Below are positions 14,003-23,995 of a DNA stretch of 64,000 nt, piece by piece. The position numbers and the translations under genes are program-made. The stretch covers positions 1,240,001 to 1,304,000 of the forward strand of contig NZ_CP054043.1 of the NCBI RefSeq assembly GCF_013282725.1. The letters are read 5' to 3'. Position 1 is the first letter of the stretch, and each line of letters starts with the position of its first letter. The notes below the pieces were generated by a model. The model made no database searches. It saw only the letters and a program-made list of their open reading frames with translations, and was not told the origin of the DNA. Source of the DNA: Yersinia mollaretii ATCC 43969. Its GTDB lineage: Bacteria > Pseudomonadota > Gammaproteobacteria > Enterobacterales > Enterobacteriaceae.

Positions 14003-14456
14003 AATTTTTTTTCTTCATATAAGGGAGCCGTTGCAGTGACTCTGCTGTAACAGGCGGAAATCTGGCAATATCGAGAAAGTAATAATGTAACATTGGGTTG
14101 GCATTCAACCAGGTAATGGTCAAAATTTAAAAGTCAGTATTAAACCACTAATAAACGGAATGTTTCTACAGTGAATTATCAAATGATCTGGAATGTTACT
14201 TCCAGTGTATCGTATTACATATCAATAAGTTGTAGGGTGTTAGTGTTTTATTTGTAGGGCGTTTAAAATATTTAATAATAAAAACATTTTTCATCAGGTC
14301 GCACTTTTAAGTGTGGGTAATATGCACCATCTTCATTAGAAATATTACTTATAACTGTAGTCCTTTTCATTTTTTCTAGTTCATTTTTCTATTTTTGTAA
14401 TATAAAGAAAATTTTTATAGAATATAATCTAATCCAATTTTTTAAATGTGAGTAGT
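14003..14456. other. Divergent AT-rich intergenic region
   Basis: 454 bases between the divergent cyclase-like and unknown genes. AT-rich, with no supportable ORF. A TATAAT (14423-14428) about 30 bases before the unknown gene could be a -10 element, but no good -35 stands at the right distance. Confidence 0.5.
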
Positions 14457-15431
14457 ATGAGCAGCATAGATAGTGTGGATAGCATAGATAATGATTTTTA
14501 TAAAAAAAACCAATTAATTTCTTGGGAAAAAGGACTGTTGAATGAGAATTTTCATATTATCCATGCTATCTCATCCGAACAGGGTCTTGCGATTAACAAA
14601 TGTATATCCCCTTTCGTAGGGGACAGGTTTGAAAAGATAGTCTCTAAGTGGGATATTATGTCTGGTTCTTTAGTTTCTTATTCTGAAGGAAAAGGACGTG
14701 GCGCTTTTCCAACACATCTTGTTCTTGATGTTCCTTATCAAAATATTCTAGGAACGCATTTTTCTGATGTTTGTTTTCCTACTCACGCAGGTAAATCAAG
14801 TTTGCTTTGTAATTTCTTTTGGAATTTATGGGAGAATAAAGCGACTGGGAAATTAAAAAGACCTTATTCTTTGGTTGATAAAATAAACAAAGGTAAACAA
14901 ACAAATGGTCTTTACTTAGAAACATCATTTCGTATTTTAGAAAATTTTAATGAATTTATAGAAGAAATGAACCCTAATATTCACAATGAGATACTTATTG
15001 TTTGTAAGCCTAATATTTTACTTGTTGAAGACGTTCCGAGTACGGATGAGATTAAATTAAAAGGTATTGTTTATGATGTCGATAATGCTTATTTTGAAAA
15101 TATAAAAAAGGACATTTTAGCTATTAAAAAAATAGCTATTGCTAATGATTTGAAAGCTGTAACATTTATATTTAATAATAAGCGTATAATCCCGTTTGAG
15201 AAAAAACATATATTTATTTATGATGAGATAAGGAAGATTTTTGGTGCTCCAATATATTCTTCATTTAAGCGAAGGTTAGTTACAGAAAATAATTTTTTGA
15301 ACAAGCCAATAAAAGCTGTTGATTTATCAAATGCATATCACCCATTAGGATTGAATAGAGATATAGCTATTTTTTCGGTTAATGGAAAGCCAATTGTTGG
15401 TGAGTCTGTTAAATTGACTAATGACTGGTGA
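14457..15431 (+). CDS. Unrecognised AT-rich gene at the glmS hot spot
   Basis: 324 aa of unknown function. The N terminus is Ser/Asp-rich and unstructured-looking (MSSIDSVDSIDNDFY), with no signal peptide and no transmembrane helix. Notable segments are FPTHLVLDVPY, DVCFPTHAGKSSLL and NEILIVCKPNILLVEDVP; the last is faintly like the single-Glu strand of some ADP-ribosyltransferase-type toxins, which I cannot confirm. Base composition is far below the neighbours (two sampled 60-base lines give 18% and 32% G+C) and A/T-ending codons dominate, suggesting transfer. ATG at 14457 is chosen because gtgag lies 6 bases before; an in-frame GTG at 14448 is the alternative. Could be a toxin, secreted effector or defence protein. 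Confidence 0.6.
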   Translation: MSSIDSVDSIDNDFYKKNQLISWEKGLLNENFHIIHAISSEQGLAINKCISPFVGDRFEKIVSKWDIMSGSLVSYSEGKGRGAFPTHLVLDVPYQNILGTHFSDVCFPTHAGKSSLLCNFFWNLWENKATGKLKRPYSLVDKINKGKQTNGLYLETSFRILENFNEFIEEMNPNIHNEILIVCKPNILLVEDVPSTDEIKLKGIVYDVDNAYFENIKKDILAIKKIAIANDLKAVTFIFNNKRIIPFEKKHIFIYDEIRKIFGAPIYSSFKRRLVTENNFLNKPIKAVDLSNAYHPLGLNRDIAIFSVNGKPIVGESVKLTNDW

Positions 15432-15559
15432 ATAGTGATTCTGTTAGGGGGAACCACAAGAGTTTGTTAATTTCTGGCCGTCAGCCTAAATTATATTTGA
15501 GTTTTTTATAGGTCTATTATGCTGAGTCTTTTGTGAATGTATCTTACCTACAGTCCGAG

Positions 15560-15580
15560 CGCGGCTGCATAGCAGCCGCG
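15560..15580. other. GC-rich hairpin upstream of pstS
   Basis: cgcggctg and cagccgcg form a perfect 8-bp stem with loop catag, in the AT-rich spacer between the unknown gene and pstS. No T run follows, so it is not a classical terminator. Confidence 0.55.
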
Positions 15581-15670
15581 ACACTAACGATCCCTGAATG
15601 GAAGTCACCCCACGGCCTGACGGGTTGCATAAATTTCGGGACATAGAGCGATAATTGCTGCTTTTTTTGG

Positions 15671-15721
15671 TTGTCATATAACTGTCATATTTCGTACATT
15701 TTTCTGTCATTAAACTGTCCT
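15671..15721 (+). promoter_or_regulatory. Two Pho boxes upstream of pstS
   Basis: ttgtcatataactgtcat (15671-15688) and ctgtcattaaactgtcct (15704-15721) each match the tandem CTGTCA-N5-CTGTCA PhoB site. Their starts are 33 bases apart, three helical turns. They predict PhoB activation of pstSCAB-phoU under phosphate limitation. Confidence 0.88.
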
Positions 15722-15805
15722 ATTTTCTCTCCTGCACCATACTTAATCTGATGAAAACAATTTAGACACTCTAGAGTTAATTCTAATATCCCATTAGGAG
15801 GGATT

Positions 15806-16846
15806 ATGAAACTGATGCGTACCACCGTAGCCAGCATTGTGGCAGCGACTTTATCTATGACAACCGTGTCCGCGTTCGCTGCTGCAAGCCTGACAGGTGC
15901 AGGTGCGACATTCCCCGCGCCGGTGTATGCCAAGTGGGCAGATTCTTATCAGAAAGAAACAGGTAACAAAGTTAACTATCAGGGGATCGGTTCTTCAGGT
16001 GGCGTGAAACAAATTATCGCCAACACGGTTGATTTCGGTGCCTCTGATGCGCCATTAGCAGACGACAAACTGGCTGCTGAAGGTTTGTTCCAATTCCCAA
16101 CAGTGATTGGCGGTGTGGTGTTGGCCGTGAATATCCCTGGCATCAAATCCGGTGAACTGACATTAGACGGCAAAACACTGGGCGATATTTATCTGGGCAA
16201 TGTTAAAAAATGGAATGACCCCGCAATCGTTAAATTGAACCCAGGCGTTAAATTGCCTGATCAAAATATCGCTGTGGTTCGTCGTGCTGACGGTTCTGGC
16301 ACCTCATTCGTTTTCACTAGCTATCTGGCGAAAGTGAATGCTGATTGGAAAGAGAAAGTGGGTGCAGGTTCTACGGTTAACTGGCCAACCGGTTTGGGTG
16401 GCAAAGGTAACGACGGTATTGCCGCATTCGTTCAGCGTCTGCCGGGTGCCATTGGTTATGTGGAATACGCTTACGCCAAACAGAATAACTTGGCTTACAC
16501 CAAACTGGTTTCTGCTGATGGAAAACCGGTTAGCCCAACTGAGCAGAGCTTTAGCGCAGCGGCTAAAGGCGTAGACTGGAGCAAAACATTCGCTCAAGAC
16601 TTAACCAATCAGAAAGGGGATGATGTATGGCCAATTACCTCAACCACCTTCATTTTGGTGCACAAAGAGCAGAAAAATGCTGCTAACGGCACTGAAGTTC
16701 TGAAGTTCTTTGATTGGGCTTACAAAAACGGCGCTAAACAAGCCAACGCACTGGATTACGCAACATTGCCAGATGCCGTGGTTGAGCAAGTCCGTGCCGC
16801 TTGGAAGACGCAAATTAAAGATAGCAGTGGCAAGCCAATCTTCTGA
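15806..16846 (+). CDS. pstS: Phosphate ABC transporter substrate-binding protein
   Basis: Periplasmic high-affinity phosphate receptor. 346 aa with a signal peptide ([18 protein letters not shown]..., cleavage after SAFA, near residue 25). The mature start [14 protein letters not shown] and the loops [11 protein letters not shown] and [12 protein letters not shown] contain phosphate-contacting residues. Ribosome-binding site aggaggg. First gene of the Pho regulon operon. Confidence 0.98.
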   Translation: MKLMRTTVASIVAATLSMTTVSAFAAASLTGAGATFPAPVYAKWADSYQKETGNKVNYQGIGSSGGVKQIIANTVDFGASDAPLADDKLAAEGLFQFPTVIGGVVLAVNIPGIKSGELTLDGKTLGDIYLGNVKKWNDPAIVKLNPGVKLPDQNIAVVRRADGSGTSFVFTSYLAKVNADWKEKVGAGSTVNWPTGLGGKGNDGIAAFVQRLPGAIGYVEYAYAKQNNLAYTKLVSADGKPVSPTEQSFSAAAKGVDWSKTFAQDLTNQKGDDVWPITSTTFILVHKEQKNAANGTEVLKFFDWAYKNGAKQANALDYATLPDAVVEQVRAAWKTQIKDSSGKPIF

Positions 16847-16888
16847 TTTACTGGCAATAAGCGGTTTATGAAATATTGATTCACAATA

Positions 16889-17013
16889 TATACCCTAAAT
16901 AATTCGAGTTGTAGGTAGGCGGCAATTGAGATAATCCCCAGGAGCTTACTCAAGTAAGTGACTGGGGTGAGCGAAAGCAGCCAACACCCCTGCAGCTTGA
17001 AGTATTAGGGGTA
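16889..17013. repeat. ERIC-type repeat between pstS and pstC
   Basis: About 125 bases with inverted ends ataccctaa / ttaggggta and the classical ERIC core agtaagtgactggggtgagc. It fills the pstS-pstC gap and ends 18 bases before pstC. Such a hairpin could lower expression of the permease genes relative to pstS. Confidence 0.92.
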
Positions 17014-17030
17014 GGATGAGAAGAGAGTTT

Positions 17031-17987
17031 ATGGCTGCGAACAAGCCGACGATCAAAGCACCGAGCAAATACGGTGACATCATTTTCAGTGCGCTGGTTA
17101 AACTGGCTGCGCTGATTACCCTATTTCTGTTGGGCGGCATTATCATTTCATTGATTATTGCTTCCTGGCCAAGTATCGAGAAATTTGGTTGGGCCTTCCT
17201 GTGGACCAAAGAGTGGGATGCCCCGGCTGAACAGTTTGGTGCCTTAGTGCCGATTTACGGCACCGTGGTTACCTCGGTGATCGCCCTACTGATCGCGGTT
17301 CCGGTCAGTTTTGGTATTGCCCTGTTCTTAACTGAACTGGCACCAAACTGGTTAAAACGCCCGCTAGGGGTGGCAATCGAACTGTTAGCGGCGATCCCCA
17401 GCATTGTTTACGGCATGTGGGGCTTGTTTGTCTTCGCCCCCCTCTTTGCCCGCTATTTCCAAGAGCCTGTCGGCAACGTGATGTCCGGCATCCCCATTGT
17501 GGGTGTGCTGTTCTCTGGCCCGGCATTCGGTATCGGGATTCTGGCTGCGGGTATCATCTTAGCCATCATGATTATTCCTTACATTGCAGCGGTCATGCGC
17601 GATGTGTTTGAACAAACGCCGGTGATGATGAAAGAGTCGGCTTACGGCATTGGCTGCACTACATGGGAAGTGATCTGGCGCATTGTGCTGCCTTATACCA
17701 AAAATGGGGTTATCGGTGGCGTGATGTTGGGGCTGGGTCGTGCATTAGGGGAAACCATGGCGGTAACCTTTATTATCGGCAACACCTATCAGCTCGACAG
17801 CTTCTCGCTGTTTATGCCGGGCAACAGTATTACCTCCGCGTTGGCGAATGAGTTTGCCGAAGCTGAATCGGGCTTACACACCGCAGCATTGATGGAGTTG
17901 GGCCTGATCCTGTTCGTCATTACCTTTATCGTGTTGGCTTTATCTAAGTTAATGATTCTGCGTCTGGCTAAGAAAGAGGGGCGCTAA
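17031..17987 (+). CDS. pstC: Phosphate ABC transporter permease PstC
   Basis: Inner-membrane permease of PstSCAB. 318 aa, six predicted transmembrane helices. The cytoplasmic EAA-type loop near [23 protein letters not shown] contacts PstB. The ATG at 17031 gives the family N terminus [20 protein letters not shown]; an in-frame ATG at 17016 would start at the edge of the ERIC element and is less likely. pstA follows after one base. Confidence 0.96.
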   Translation: MAANKPTIKAPSKYGDIIFSALVKLAALITLFLLGGIIISLIIASWPSIEKFGWAFLWTKEWDAPAEQFGALVPIYGTVVTSVIALLIAVPVSFGIALFLTELAPNWLKRPLGVAIELLAAIPSIVYGMWGLFVFAPLFARYFQEPVGNVMSGIPIVGVLFSGPAFGIGILAAGIILAIMIIPYIAAVMRDVFEQTPVMMKESAYGIGCTTWEVIWRIVLPYTKNGVIGGVMLGLGRALGETMAVTFIIGNTYQLDSFSLFMPGNSITSALANEFAEAESGLHTAALMELGLILFVITFIVLALSKLMILRLAKKEGR

Positions 17988-17988
17988 G

Positions 17989-18876
17989 ATGGCGACGATG
18001 GATATGCAAAGTGACGCGACGCTGATGGAAACCCGCCGTAAAAAGCAGGCATGGCGTCGTCAAAAGAACCGCATTGCCTTATTACTTTCAATGGCAACAA
18101 TGGCGTTTGGCTTGTTTTGGTTAGTGTGGATTTTATTCTCGACCATAACCAAAGGCATTGATGGTATGTCGCTGGCGCTGTTTACTGAGATGACACCGCC
18201 ACCCAATACCGCCGGGGGCGGTTTGGCGAATGCGATTGCCGGTAGTGGGTTGTTAATCCTATGGGCGACAGTGATTGGTACGCCACTGGGCATCATGGCG
18301 GGGATCTATCTGGCGGAATATGGCCGTAAATCCTGGCTGGCGGAGATCACCCGCTTTATCAATGACATTTTGTTATCAGCGCCCTCTATTGTTGTCGGCC
18401 TGTTTGTCTACACCATCGTGGTCGCCAAGATGGAGCACTTCTCCGGTTGGGCCGGGGTGATTGCACTGGCGCTGTTACAAGTGCCGATTGTTATCCGCAC
18501 CACTGAGAACATGTTGAAACTGGTGCCTGATAGCCTGCGTGAAGCCGCTTATGCACTGGGAACACCGAAGTGGCGCATGATTTCAGCCATTACGCTGAAA
18601 GCCTCTATCTCCGGTATTTTAACTGGCATCTTGTTGGCAGTGGCGCGTATTGCTGGCGAAACGGCACCCTTGCTCTTCACATCGCTCTCCAACCAGTTCT
18701 GGAGTACCGATTTGACTCGGCCAATTGCTAACTTGCCGGTCACCATCTTTAAATTTGCCATGAGCCCGTTTGCTGAATGGCAACAACTGGCTTGGGCCGG
18801 GGTGCTTCTGATTACCCTGTGTGTCCTGTTACTGAATATTCTGGCCCGGGTTATTTTCGCTAAGAAAAAGTACTGA
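17989..18876 (+). CDS. pstA: Phosphate ABC transporter permease PstA
   Basis: Second inner-membrane permease of the phosphate importer. 295 aa, E. coli length 296. Cytoplasmic N-terminal tail of about 30 residues, then membrane helices and the ATPase-contact loop [17 protein letters not shown]. Starts one base after the pstC stop, implying translational coupling. Confidence 0.97.
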   Translation: MATMDMQSDATLMETRRKKQAWRRQKNRIALLLSMATMAFGLFWLVWILFSTITKGIDGMSLALFTEMTPPPNTAGGGLANAIAGSGLLILWATVIGTPLGIMAGIYLAEYGRKSWLAEITRFINDILLSAPSIVVGLFVYTIVVAKMEHFSGWAGVIALALLQVPIVIRTTENMLKLVPDSLREAAYALGTPKWRMISAITLKASISGILTGILLAVARIAGETAPLLFTSLSNQFWSTDLTRPIANLPVTIFKFAMSPFAEWQQLAWAGVLLITLCVLLLNILARVIFAKKKY

Positions 18877-18940
18877 TTAGCAAAGAAAAAAACCGATTCG
18901 CCAATAAATTCCAAAATGCGGCTCCGGCGGCATTGGCTAA

Positions 18941-19732
<792 letters not shown>

Positions 19733-19735
19733 TTG

Positions 19736-19876
19736 GCCTATCCCATTAGGGCTATTTTATTTGCCATTTTGAACCAGGGCAGTGCTCAGAATCCTCACGT
19801 ACTACGTGTACGCTCCGGTTCTTCCGCGCTGTCCGTGTTCAAACTGACTGCAACAATTACGCCTACTGGGATAGGC
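19736..19876. repeat. MITE-like palindromic repeat between pstB and phoU
   Basis: 141 bases bounded by near-perfect 15-bp inverted repeats, gcctatcccattagg and cctactgggataggc (14 of 15 pairs). The centre contains gggcagtgctc, atcctcacgtac and gtacgctccgg, shared with the repeat at 42545 between dnaN and recF. It begins 4 bases after the pstB stop. Confidence 0.8.
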
Positions 19877-19916
19877 CCATACTACTTTCATTTCGCCTAC
19901 TTGTACGGGAAGTATC

Positions 19917-20639
19917 ATGGATAACTTAAATCTTAATAAACATATTTCCGGCCAGTTCAACGCAGAGCTTGAGCATATCCGTACCCAAGTTTTAACCATG
20001 GGTGGGCTGGTGGAGCAACAATTATCTGACGCGATCACCGCCATGCATAATCAGGACGGTGAGCTAGCCAAGCAGGTCATTGCTGGCGATAAAAAGGTCA
20101 ATATGATGGAGGTGGCGATTGATGAAGCCTGTGTGCGCATCATTGCCAAACGTCAGCCCACCGCCAGCGATTTACGGTTGGTGATGGCGATCATTAAGAC
20201 TATTTCTGAGCTGGAACGTATCGGTGATGTGGCGGATAAAATCTGCCGTACCGCGTTGGAAAAGTTCTCCCATCAGCACCAACCTTTGCTGGTCAGCCTA
20301 GAGTCGTTAGGCCGCCACACAGTGCAGATGTTGCATGACGTGCTGGATGCTTTCGCGCGCATGGATCTGGATGAAGCGATCCGAATTTATCGCGAAGATA
20401 AGAAGGTCGATCAAGAGTATGAGGGCATCGTGCGCCAATTGATGACCTATATGATGGAAGATCCGCGAACCATTCCCAGTGTGCTCACCGCGCTATTCTG
20501 TGCTCGCTCCATTGAGCGTATCGGCGACCGCTGCCAGAATATTTGTGAATTCATTTTCTACTTCGTCAAAGGGCATGATTTCCGCCATCTTGGTGGCGAT
20601 GACTTAGAGAAGCTGCTTTCCAGTAAAACTGAAAAATAA
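19917..20639 (+). CDS. phoU: Phosphate signalling protein PhoU
   Basis: Peripheral cytoplasmic regulator linking PstB to PhoR, silencing the Pho regulon when phosphate is ample. 240 aa, two similar three-helix bundles, each with a metal-binding E-x-x-x-D motif: [12 protein letters not shown] and [12 protein letters not shown]. Preceded by the repeat at 19736 and a weak Shine-Dalgarno (acggga). Confidence 0.97.
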   Translation: MDNLNLNKHISGQFNAELEHIRTQVLTMGGLVEQQLSDAITAMHNQDGELAKQVIAGDKKVNMMEVAIDEACVRIIAKRQPTASDLRLVMAIIKTISELERIGDVADKICRTALEKFSHQHQPLLVSLESLGRHTVQMLHDVLDAFARMDLDEAIRIYREDKKVDQEYEGIVRQLMTYMMEDPRTIPSVLTALFCARSIERIGDRCQNICEFIFYFVKGHDFRHLGGDDLEKLLSSKTEK

Positions 20640-20875
20640 TCCTCTCCCCCAGTCAGGTTGAGCATTGAGACTTGATTGGGGGACGATTCATGCCAGACCA
20701 GAATACCTTAGTGAGTCTCATTCTCCTTACATATGCCTCTCCGCCACTCTCCCTTGCCATTTTTTCCACTTCTTTCCGCAATATAATCAGACTAACCGAC
20801 TGAGAACAATTGGTTATAAATATATCGTTTTATATTATTTCCTGACCTAACGATGAATTGATAGCTTATCCACAT

Positions 20876-20884
20876 CGCAACATC
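20876..20884 (+). promoter_or_regulatory. Perfect DnaA box sequence upstream of the amino-acid importer
   Basis: TTATCCACA, the consensus DnaA-binding nonamer, 23 bases before the importer's binding-protein gene. A single site this close to a ribosome-binding site may be chance. Confidence 0.4.
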
Positions 20885-20906
20885 TCAATCATCTTAGGAG
20901 CTTTCA

Positions 20907-21761
20907 ATGAAGCCATCTCTGACCACAAAAAAAAGCATACTGGCATTAACCTTACTGGCTGGCTTGGCAACACTTTCTGGTGCTGCTCACGCCGATAAAT
21001 TGGATGATATCAAGCAAGCGGGTGTGGTGCGGATTGCTGTTTTTGATAGCAACCCTCCTTTTGGTTATATCGATCCGCAGACTAAAAAGCTGGTGGGTTA
21101 TGACGTCGATGTGGCGAACGCGATTGCGAAGGATTTAGGGGTAAAAGTTGAACTGCGGGCCACTAACCCCGCGAACCGTATTCCGCTGCTGACATCGAAA
21201 AAAGTGGATCTGATTGCGGCTAACTTCACCATCACTGACGAACGCGCCAAGGAAGTTAACTTCAGCCTGCCCTATTTTGCTACCGGCCAGAAATTTATCG
21301 CCCATAAAGGCGTGCTGAAAACGCCAGAAGATATCCGCAAGTTACGTATCGGGGCGGATAAAGGCACCGTCCAAGAGATCACCCTCCGTGAGCATTATCC
21401 AACGGCAAAAGTGATCTCTTATGATGATACGCCACTGGCATTTACTGCCCTGCGTAATGGCAACGTTCAAGCTATCACTCAGGATGATGCAAAATTAGTG
21501 GGTCTGCTGGGCAACTTGCCGGCGGCACAAAAAGCGGATTTTGAGATCTCACCTTTCAGTATCACCAAAGAGTACCAAGGTGTCGGCATTCCTAAGGGTG
21601 AAGAGCGTTTAACAGCAACAGTGAACGAAACACTGGTTAAACTGGAAAAAGATGGCGAAGCAGCTAAGATTTATGACCGCTGGTTCGGGCCGGCAACCAA
21701 TGCCGCCCAACCACGTGGCGAGTTTAAATTTGCACCGTTAGATCAACAGCCTAAGGCTTGA
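20907..21761 (+). CDS. Amino-acid ABC transporter substrate-binding protein
   Basis: Periplasmic family 3 (polar amino acid) solute-binding protein, 284 aa. Signal peptide to about residue 29 (GAAHA before DKLDDIKQAG). Typical features: GVVRIAVFDSNPPFGYID, YDVDVANAIAKDLGVKVEL, NRIPLLTSKKVDLIAANFTITDERA and a C-terminal KIYDRWFGP. Two permease genes follow after a stem-loop. The ligand cannot be read from sequence; glutamate/aspartate-, cystine- and basic amino-acid-type proteins all look alike here. Confidence 0.88.
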   Translation: MKPSLTTKKSILALTLLAGLATLSGAAHADKLDDIKQAGVVRIAVFDSNPPFGYIDPQTKKLVGYDVDVANAIAKDLGVKVELRATNPANRIPLLTSKKVDLIAANFTITDERAKEVNFSLPYFATGQKFIAHKGVLKTPEDIRKLRIGADKGTVQEITLREHYPTAKVISYDDTPLAFTALRNGNVQAITQDDAKLVGLLGNLPAAQKADFEISPFSITKEYQGVGIPKGEERLTATVNETLVKLEKDGEAAKIYDRWFGPATNAAQPRGEFKFAPLDQQPKA

Positions 21762-21781
21762 GTTAACGCGTGAAACACCTA

Positions 21782-21815
21782 AGCCCCGCATTATGATGAT
21801 GTGGGGCTGTTTGCA
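21782..21815 (+). terminator. Stem-loop between binding-protein and permease genes
   Basis: agccccgcat pairs with atgtggggct (one G-U) around a 7-base loop, followed by the weak T-rich tract gtttgcattt. Likely a partial terminator or mRNA 3' end protector, making the binding protein more abundant than the permeases. Confidence 0.6.
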
Positions 21816-21836
21816 TTTAAGCGGGTATAGGGATAT

Positions 21837-22574
21837 ATGAATCTACATCATCTCACTGATTGGTTGCTGGCCCCGCAATATCTCGGCTGGCTGTGGGACG
21901 GTTTTCTACTCACCTTGTGGATCTCCGCCTGCACCGTGGTGGCCTCAACCTTATTGGGCTTTTTATTGGCGGCGGCCCGAGATAGCGAAAACAGAGCGCT
22001 ACAGTGGTTTGCCATGGGTTACAGCACGTTATTTCGCAACACGCCACTGCTGATCCAGTTGTTCTTTTGGTACTTTGCCGCCAGCCAATTCCTGCCCGCC
22101 TCTTGGATTCCTTGGCTAAATTCTCCCCATGAAATTAGGGCGTTCGGGTTAACACTGAGCTGGCCCTCATTTGAGTTTTTGGCGGGATTTATTGGGCTGA
22201 CCCTCTACTCCACGGCGTTTATTGCTGAAGAGCTGCGATCCGGTATCAGTGGGGTGGCGAAAGGGCAAAAATATGCTGCGCAGGCTTTGGGGTTGACGGG
22301 GTGGCAATCCATGCGCCATGTGGTGTTGCCGCAGGCGCTGAAAATCGCGATGCCGCCCTTGCTGGGCCAATATATGAATATTATTAAAAACTCCTCTTTG
22401 GCGATGGCGATTGGTGTCGCCGAACTCTCCTATGCTTCCCGTCAGGTTGAAACCGAGACATTGCGGACGTTTCAAGCATTTGGCGTGGCGACGGTGCTCT
22501 ATATCGCCATTATTGCACTGATCGAGGCGTGGGGCATGTGGCGTCAACAACGAACCGCCGTCAGGGGGCATTAA
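21837..22574 (+). CDS. Amino-acid ABC transporter permease (HisM/GlnP family), first
   Basis: Inner-membrane permease, 245 aa, with about five hydrophobic segments. Family motifs are YSTLFRNTPLLIQLFFWYF and the ATPase-docking loop GQKYAAQALGLTGWQSMRHV followed by LPQALKIAMPPLLGQ. Next permease begins one base after its stop. No ATPase gene is found in the locus. Confidence 0.9.
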   Translation: MNLHHLTDWLLAPQYLGWLWDGFLLTLWISACTVVASTLLGFLLAAARDSENRALQWFAMGYSTLFRNTPLLIQLFFWYFAASQFLPASWIPWLNSPHEIRAFGLTLSWPSFEFLAGFIGLTLYSTAFIAEELRSGISGVAKGQKYAAQALGLTGWQSMRHVVLPQALKIAMPPLLGQYMNIIKNSSLAMAIGVAELSYASRQVETETLRTFQAFGVATVLYIAIIALIEAWGMWRQQRTAVRGH

Positions 22575-22575
22575 G

Positions 22576-23340
22576 ATGGATTTTACAATTATTGCTGATA
22601 ACTGGAGTTATCTGCTGTGGGGAACCTACCCGGATGGCCCGCTGGGGGGGGCAGCATTAACCGTGCTGATCAGCCTTATGGCTGGGGTAGCCTCCGCCAT
22701 TTTAGGCACAATATTGGGGGTGGCACTGGCGATGTCCCGTGGTGTCTGGGCGGGCATCTTAGCGGCTGTTTTAGGTTTTTTCCGCGCCATTCCCGTGATT
22801 ATGCTGATTTTTTGGACCTATTTCCTGCTGCCGATTGTGTTTGGCGTGGATATCCCAGAAATCACGACCGTGGTGTGCGCGCTGGCGTTAATTTCCTCCG
22901 CCTATCTGGCGCACGCGGTGAAAGCGGGGATTGTGGCGATCGGCGCGGGTCAGTGGCAGGCGGGGTTGTCGCTCGGTTTTAACCGCTGGCAGGTTTTATG
23001 GTTTGTGGTGTTGCCGCAAGCGCTGCGCATGATGGTGCCATCATTTATTAATCAATGGATCTCATTGATTAAAGATACCTCGCTGGCTTATATCGTCGGG
23101 GTGAATGAGCTGACGTTTTTGGCGACGCAGGTCAATAATCGCAGCATGGTTTACCCGATGGAAGTGTTCCTGTTTGTTGCGCTGGTTTACTTTGTTTTAT
23201 GTCTGGCGCTGGATCTGCTGGCGAATGGCCTCAATCGCCGTTTCAGCCCGCAACATGCCATTAAAAAGCAGAGCGCCATTAAACGTTCATGGCGCTGGTG
23301 GCGAAATAAAGTGGCACTGCCCGCTACGAGTCGCGGGTGA
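22576..23340 (+). CDS. Amino-acid ABC transporter permease (HisM/GlnP family), second
   Basis: Inner-membrane partner permease, 254 aa. Contains GFFRAIPVIMLIFWTYF near the first half and the docking loop GQWQAGLSLGFNRWQVLWFV, then LPQALRMMVPSFINQWISL. The N terminus carries NWSYLLWGTYPDGPLGG. Its 3' end overlaps the convergent yieH gene by 17 bases. The complex would need an ATPase encoded elsewhere. Confidence 0.9.
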   Translation: MDFTIIADNWSYLLWGTYPDGPLGGAALTVLISLMAGVASAILGTILGVALAMSRGVWAGILAAVLGFFRAIPVIMLIFWTYFLLPIVFGVDIPEITTVVCALALISSAYLAHAVKAGIVAIGAGQWQAGLSLGFNRWQVLWFVVLPQALRMMVPSFINQWISLIKDTSLAYIVGVNELTFLATQVNNRSMVYPMEVFLFVALVYFVLCLALDLLANGLNRRFSPQHAIKKQSAIKRSWRWWRNKVALPATSRG

Positions 23341-23995
23341 TACGCCAGCCTTTTTCGCGCCATAAATCAGGCAGTTGCTGCATATCATCGAACATGGTGA
23401 CCCGCGGGTGGTAGATCGGCTGATTGTGCGGATCGGCGCAGTAGTAAAATACCAGAATACCTGCCGCGATACCGGCATGTGTTCCGGCAGCGGAGTCTTC
23501 CACCAGAATGCAGTGCTCAGCCGCGACCTGCATCTCTTCTGCCGCATGGTAAATCAGCGCCGGATCAGGCTTCCAGCGCTGAATGTCGTAGCCGCTATAG
23601 AGTCGGTCTTCAAAGAAGGGGCGCAAGCCAGTGAGGCCAAGGGAGTGCTGCATTTTGCTGACCGGCCCATTGGAGACCACACAAACCGGCACGCTGATCT
23701 GTTCTAACAGCGCCTTGGCACCCGCGATCGGTTGTAATTCGGCATCAAATAGGCGGGCGACTTCGGCGCGATAGAGTTTTTCCAGCACTTCTATCGGTTC
23801 ATCCAGCCCATTCTCTTGACTCACCAGCGCGACGATTTCATTCAGTTTCACGCCTTTAAAGCGCTTAATCACCTCTTCCAGTGATAAGTGGATGTCATAA
23901 TGGGCAAACATCACGACGTAAGCCTGACAGCACAGCACTTCGCTATCGACCAAGGTTCCATCGCAATCGAACATGACGCATTGAATGTTATTCAC
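23324..23995 (-). CDS. yieH: HAD-family phosphatase YieH (6-phosphogluconate phosphatase)
   Basis: Cytoplasmic HAD-IA hydrolase, 223 aa. Motif I MFDCDGTLVDSE (nucleophile Asp9, acid Asp11), motif II VVSNGP, Lys in RWKPDP, and motif IV LVEDSAAGTHAG. E. coli YieH dephosphorylates 6-phosphogluconate; the same substrate here is assumed from similarity. In E. coli yieH, yieG and yieF are neighbours, and all three genes lie within 5.6 kb here. Confidence 0.9.
   Translation of the reverse strand: MNNIQCVMFDCDGTLVDSEVLCCQAYVVMFAHYDIHLSLEEVIKRFKGVKLNEIVALVSQENGLDEPIEVLEKLYRAEVARLFDAELQPIAGAKALLEQISVPVCVVSNGPVSKMQHSLGLTGLRPFFEDRLYSGYDIQRWKPDPALIYHAAEEMQVAAEHCILVEDSAAGTHAGIAAGILVFYYCADPHNQPIYHPRVTMFDDMQQLPDLWREKGWRITRDS

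Noticed and set aside
13090..15670. A resident Tn7-like transposon
   Set aside because: No transposase genes, no TGT...ACA ends with repeated binding sites and no clear target duplication were found.
15486..15710. Minus-strand open frame in the pstS upstream region
   Set aside because: Overlaps the Pho boxes and has no protein-like composition or start signal.
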